A stretch of 64,000 nucleotides of DNA, taken from the NCBI GenBank assembly GCA_011390785.1, contig JAABRR010000007.1, positions 62,001 to 126,000 of the forward strand, read 5' to 3'. The stretch's first letter is position 1. Every line of letters starts with the position of its first letter. This DNA is from Sphingobacteriia bacterium. Lineage in GTDB: Bacteria; Bacteroidota; Bacteroidia; Bacteroidales; UBA7960. The position numbers were made by a program, and so were the translations under genes. The notes beneath the pieces are model-generated. The model saw only the letters and a list, made by a program, of their open reading frames with translations, made no database searches and was not told where the DNA came from. Shown piece after piece: positions 61,638-64,000 of the stretch.

Positions 61638-64000
61638 TTACTTATTATTCATTTTTCGGATAAAAACTTTGGTTTTTACATCGTCTTCAATGTCAATTTC
61701 AACTTTATTTTCCTGTTCTATAATATCAGCATACTGTAGTTTAACTGCCAAGGTTTCAGAACAAATATAGTCATTATTGTTGAGTATTGCGTCAGTTATT
61801 TGATCATGTTTTTCAACCCAAAGTTCAATTTTATCGGTAACTTCAAGATTGTTATCTTTTCTTAGATTTTGAATTCTGTTGATCAGTTCGCGGGCAATTC
61901 CCTCTTGTTTCAAAATAGGTGAGATGGTAATATCCAGCGCAGTGGTTATTTTGCCTTCAGAGGCAACCAACCAACCCGGAATATCTTCTGAAAGAATCTC
62001 AACATCTTCACTCATCAAAACAACTTGCTGCCCATCAACATCAACAGATAATTGGCCCCTGGTCTCAATAGCATCAATCTCTTCCTGATCAAATGCGTTG
62101 ATTGTGGCAGCTATTGATTTCATTAATTTACCGTATTTAGGGCCGAGTGTTTTAAAGTTTGGCTTTATCTTTTTAACCAGTACTCCGGCAGTATCAGTTA
62201 AATATTCCAATTCCTTTACATTTACCTCAGACAAGATAAGGTTTTCAACACCCTGAAGCTGTGTTTTGAACTTTTCATCAAGTACAGGAATCATAACTTT
62301 TTGCAGCGGTTGACGAACGCGAATATTTACCTTTTTGCGTAATCCCAACACCAGTGATGATATTTTCTGGGCCAGCTGCATGCGTTGTTCCAGATCTTCA
62401 TCAACAAAGGTTGAATCCGAAACCGGAAAGTCGGTTAAGTGAACAGATTTAACATCTTGTCTTCCTGTTATACTATTGATATCATTGAACAACCGGTCGC
62501 TGAAAAACGGTGCTATGGGTGCCGACAGTTGACTAATTACTTCAAGACAGTGATAGAGAGTTTGGTAAGCAGAAATTTTATCTTCTGAATACTCCCCTTT
62601 CCAGAATCTGCGCCTGCATAAGCGAACGTACCAGTTACTCAAATGCTCATCAACAAATTCCTGTATGAGTCTGCCGGCGCGGGTAGGTTCAAAATCGCTA
62701 TAACATTCATCGGTTTTTCGTATGAGGGTATTCAATTCCGAAAGAATCCAGCGATCTATCTCAGGACGTTTTTCAAGCGGTATTTCCTCTTCACTGTAAG
62801 TAAAACCATCTATATTGGCATACAAAGCAAAGAAAGCATAGGTATTGTACAAAGTGCCAAAGAACTTGCGCTGTACCTCAGCAACTCCTTCAATATCAAA
62901 TTTCAGATTGTCCCAGGGTTGCGCATTGGTAATTAGGTACCATCTTGTTGCATCGGGGCCATATTTTTCTATCGTTGTAAAAGGATCAACTGCATTTCCC
63001 AGGCGTTTCGACATTTTGTTGCCGTTTTTATCGAGTACCAGGCCATTAGACACAACCGTTTTAAAGGAGACGGAATCGAAAAGCATGGTAGCAATAGCAT
63101 GCAGGGTAAAGAACCAGCCGCGGGTTTGGTCAACCCCTTCGGCAATAAAGTCGGCAGGGAAATTTTGCTCAAATTCTTCTTTGTTTTCAAAAGGATAATG
63201 AAATTGAGCATAGGGCATTGAGCCGGAATCAAACCAAACATCAATCAGATCGGTTTCGCGTTGCATTTTATTTCCTTTGGGCGATACCAGGATGACCTGA
63301 TCAACAATAGGGCGGTGCATATCAAAAAGGTTGTAATTACTGGTTGACATATTGCCTGGTTCAAAATCTGCCAATGGGTTTTTATCCATAAAACCTGCAG
63401 CTACAGACTTATCACATTCTTCTTTTAACTGCTCCAAAGATCCAACACACAGAACTTCTTCCCGGTCTTCGGTAGCCCAAACAGGCAGTGGAACCCCCCA
63501 ATAGCGCGAGCGGCTAAGGTTCCAGTCCTGAAGGTTTTCCAACCAGTTTCCAAATCGTCCGGTACCAGTAGATTCGGGTTTCCATTGGATGGTTTTGTTT
63601 AGTTCAATCATACGGTCTTTTAACGCTGTGGTGCGTATAAACCATGAGTCGAGAGGGTAATACAAAATGGGCTTATCGGTACGCCAGCAGTGTGGGTAAG
63701 AGTGCTCGTATTTTTCAGCTTTGAATGCCTTGTTTTCTGTTTTTAATTTGATGATAATATCCACATCAACCGGGCGATCATTTTTAGGATCAAAATCCGG
63801 ATCGTATTCCGCTTTTACGAAACGGCCACCAAATTCGGGCATCTCATCAACAAATTTTCCCTGCTTGTTTACCATGGTAAGAGCACCAAGGTTGTATTGT
63901 TTTCCAACCTTATAGTCATCGGCACCAAAACTGGGTGCAATATGAACGATACCGGTACCGTCTTCGGTGGTAACAAAATCCCCAAGAACTACCCTAAAAG
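61638..64000 (-). CDS. ileS: Isoleucyl-tRNA synthetase, N-terminal part outside the window
   Basis: The frame runs off the right edge; the visible ~787 residues are the C-terminal two thirds. Upstream of the internal Met at 63875 the frame still encodes DGTGIVHIAPSFGADD of the editing (CP1) domain. The catalytic lysine loop is NKMSKRLGN, followed by the anticodon-binding domain and a C-terminal region. It charges tRNA-Ile. The gene is first in a set with dksA-like and lspA. Confidence 0.96.
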   Translation of the reverse strand, partial: FRVVLGDFVTTEDGTGIVHIAPSFGADDYKVGKQYNLGALTMVNKQGKFVDEMPEFGGRFVKAEYDPDFDPKNDRPVDVDIIIKLKTENKAFKAEKYEHSYPHCWRTDKPILYYPLDSWFIRTTALKDRMIELNKTIQWKPESTGTGRFGNWLENLQDWNLSRSRYWGVPLPVWATEDREEVLCVGSLEQLKEECDKSVAAGFMDKNPLADFEPGNMSTSNYNLFDMHRPIVDQVILVSPKGNKMQRETDLIDVWFDSGSMPYAQFHYPFENKEEFEQNFPADFIAEGVDQTRGWFFTLHAIATMLFDSVSFKTVVSNGLVLDKNGNKMSKRLGNAVDPFTTIEKYGPDATRWYLITNAQPWDNLKFDIEGVAEVQRKFFGTLYNTYAFFALYANIDGFTYSEEEIPLEKRPEIDRWILSELNTLIRKTDECYSDFEPTRAGRLIQEFVDEHLSNWYVRLCRRRFWKGEYSEDKISAYQTLYHCLEVISQLSAPIAPFFSDRLFNDINSITGRQDVKSVHLTDFPVSDSTFVDEDLEQRMQLAQKISSLVLGLRKKVNIRVRQPLQKVMIPVLDEKFKTQLQGVENLILSEVNVKELEYLTDTAGVLVKKIKPNFKTLGPKYGKLMKSIAATINAFDQEEIDAIETRGQLSVDVDGQQVVLMSEDVEILSEDIPGWLVASEGKITTALDITISPILKQEGIARELINRIQNLRKDNNLEVTDKIELWVEKHDQITDAILNNNDYICSETLAVKLQYADIIEQENKVEIDIEDDVKTKVFIRKMNNK

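Noticed and set aside
1-64000. tRNA, rRNA, CRISPR, prophage or intact transposase
   Set aside because: No cloverleaf, rRNA core, direct-repeat array, integrase or transposase gene was seen on either strand.

Overview
The window is chromosomal DNA from a member of the Bacteroidota, most likely a Bacteroidales/Marinilabiliales-type marine or sediment organism; I cannot name a genus. Supporting signs are near-perfect Bacteroidota promoter boxes (TAnnTTTG, several with TTTG 19 bases upstream), type IX secretion (T9SS) sorting domains, the gliding lipoprotein GldH, an RprX/RprY-type two-component pair, PG0541-family and RicT (PSP1) proteins, and low-GC DNA. There is no rRNA, tRNA, CRISPR array, phage or intact insertion sequence. 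Most of the window is housekeeping.

Layout. 1-5 kb: a truncated adhesin-like/beta-barrel gene, an exported metallo-beta-lactamase-fold hydrolase, and the pta-ackA operon with its own promoter; a candidate small RNA lies beside it. 5-7.4 kb: RprX/RprY-like sensor kinase and regulator. 7.7-13 kb: sufB-(small orf)-sufC-sufD-sufS iron-sulfur assembly operon. 13-16.5 kb (minus strand): an M28 peptidase fused to an outer-membrane barrel, queG, ruvB. 16.9-23.5 kb: universal stress protein, LuxE-like protein, a 7TM receptor adenylate cyclase, a degenerate MntP-like protein, free methionine sulfoxide reductase, tryptophanase. 24-26 kb: cysE-cysK preceded by a Cys-codon leader peptide and terminator. 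26-38.5 kb: SDR, hydrolase, meaB, outer-membrane and acyltransferase genes, the holB-ricT-gldH-pbp1A block, and an MltF-type lytic transglycosylase. 38.5-45 kb (minus strand): a histidine operon hisG-hisD-hisCB-hisH-hisA behind two tandem His-codon leader peptides, each followed by a terminator. 45-49.2 kb: MscS channel, then an iron/oxidative-stress cluster (encapsulin, encapsulated ferritin, PerR-type regulator with a PerR box, Dps). 49.3-52.6 kb: a decayed T9SS cyanophycinase-like gene and an intact T9SS M1 aminopeptidase. 53-60 kb: TetR-TolC-MFP-RND efflux operon with PG0541-family and carrier-protein-like genes. 60-64 kb (minus strand): phhB, lspA, a DksA-like gene and the 3' part of ileS.

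The most striking content is regulatory. Two amino-acid biosynthesis operons carry translated leader peptides rich in codons for their own end product (His twice in tandem, Cys once), each followed about 25-32 bases later by an intrinsic terminator; mutually exclusive hairpins can be drawn for the Cys leader and the first His leader. This is the architecture of ribosome-mediated transcription attenuation. The histidine operon is also unusual in structure: HisC is fused to the dehydratase part of HisB with the histidinol-phosphatase domain deleted, hisF and hisIE are absent from the operon, and two inverted copies of a 150-bp repeat plus a separate 135-bp terminal-inverted-repeat element sit within or beside it.

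All calls come from reading the sequence and from knowledge of the families; no database search or folding program was run.
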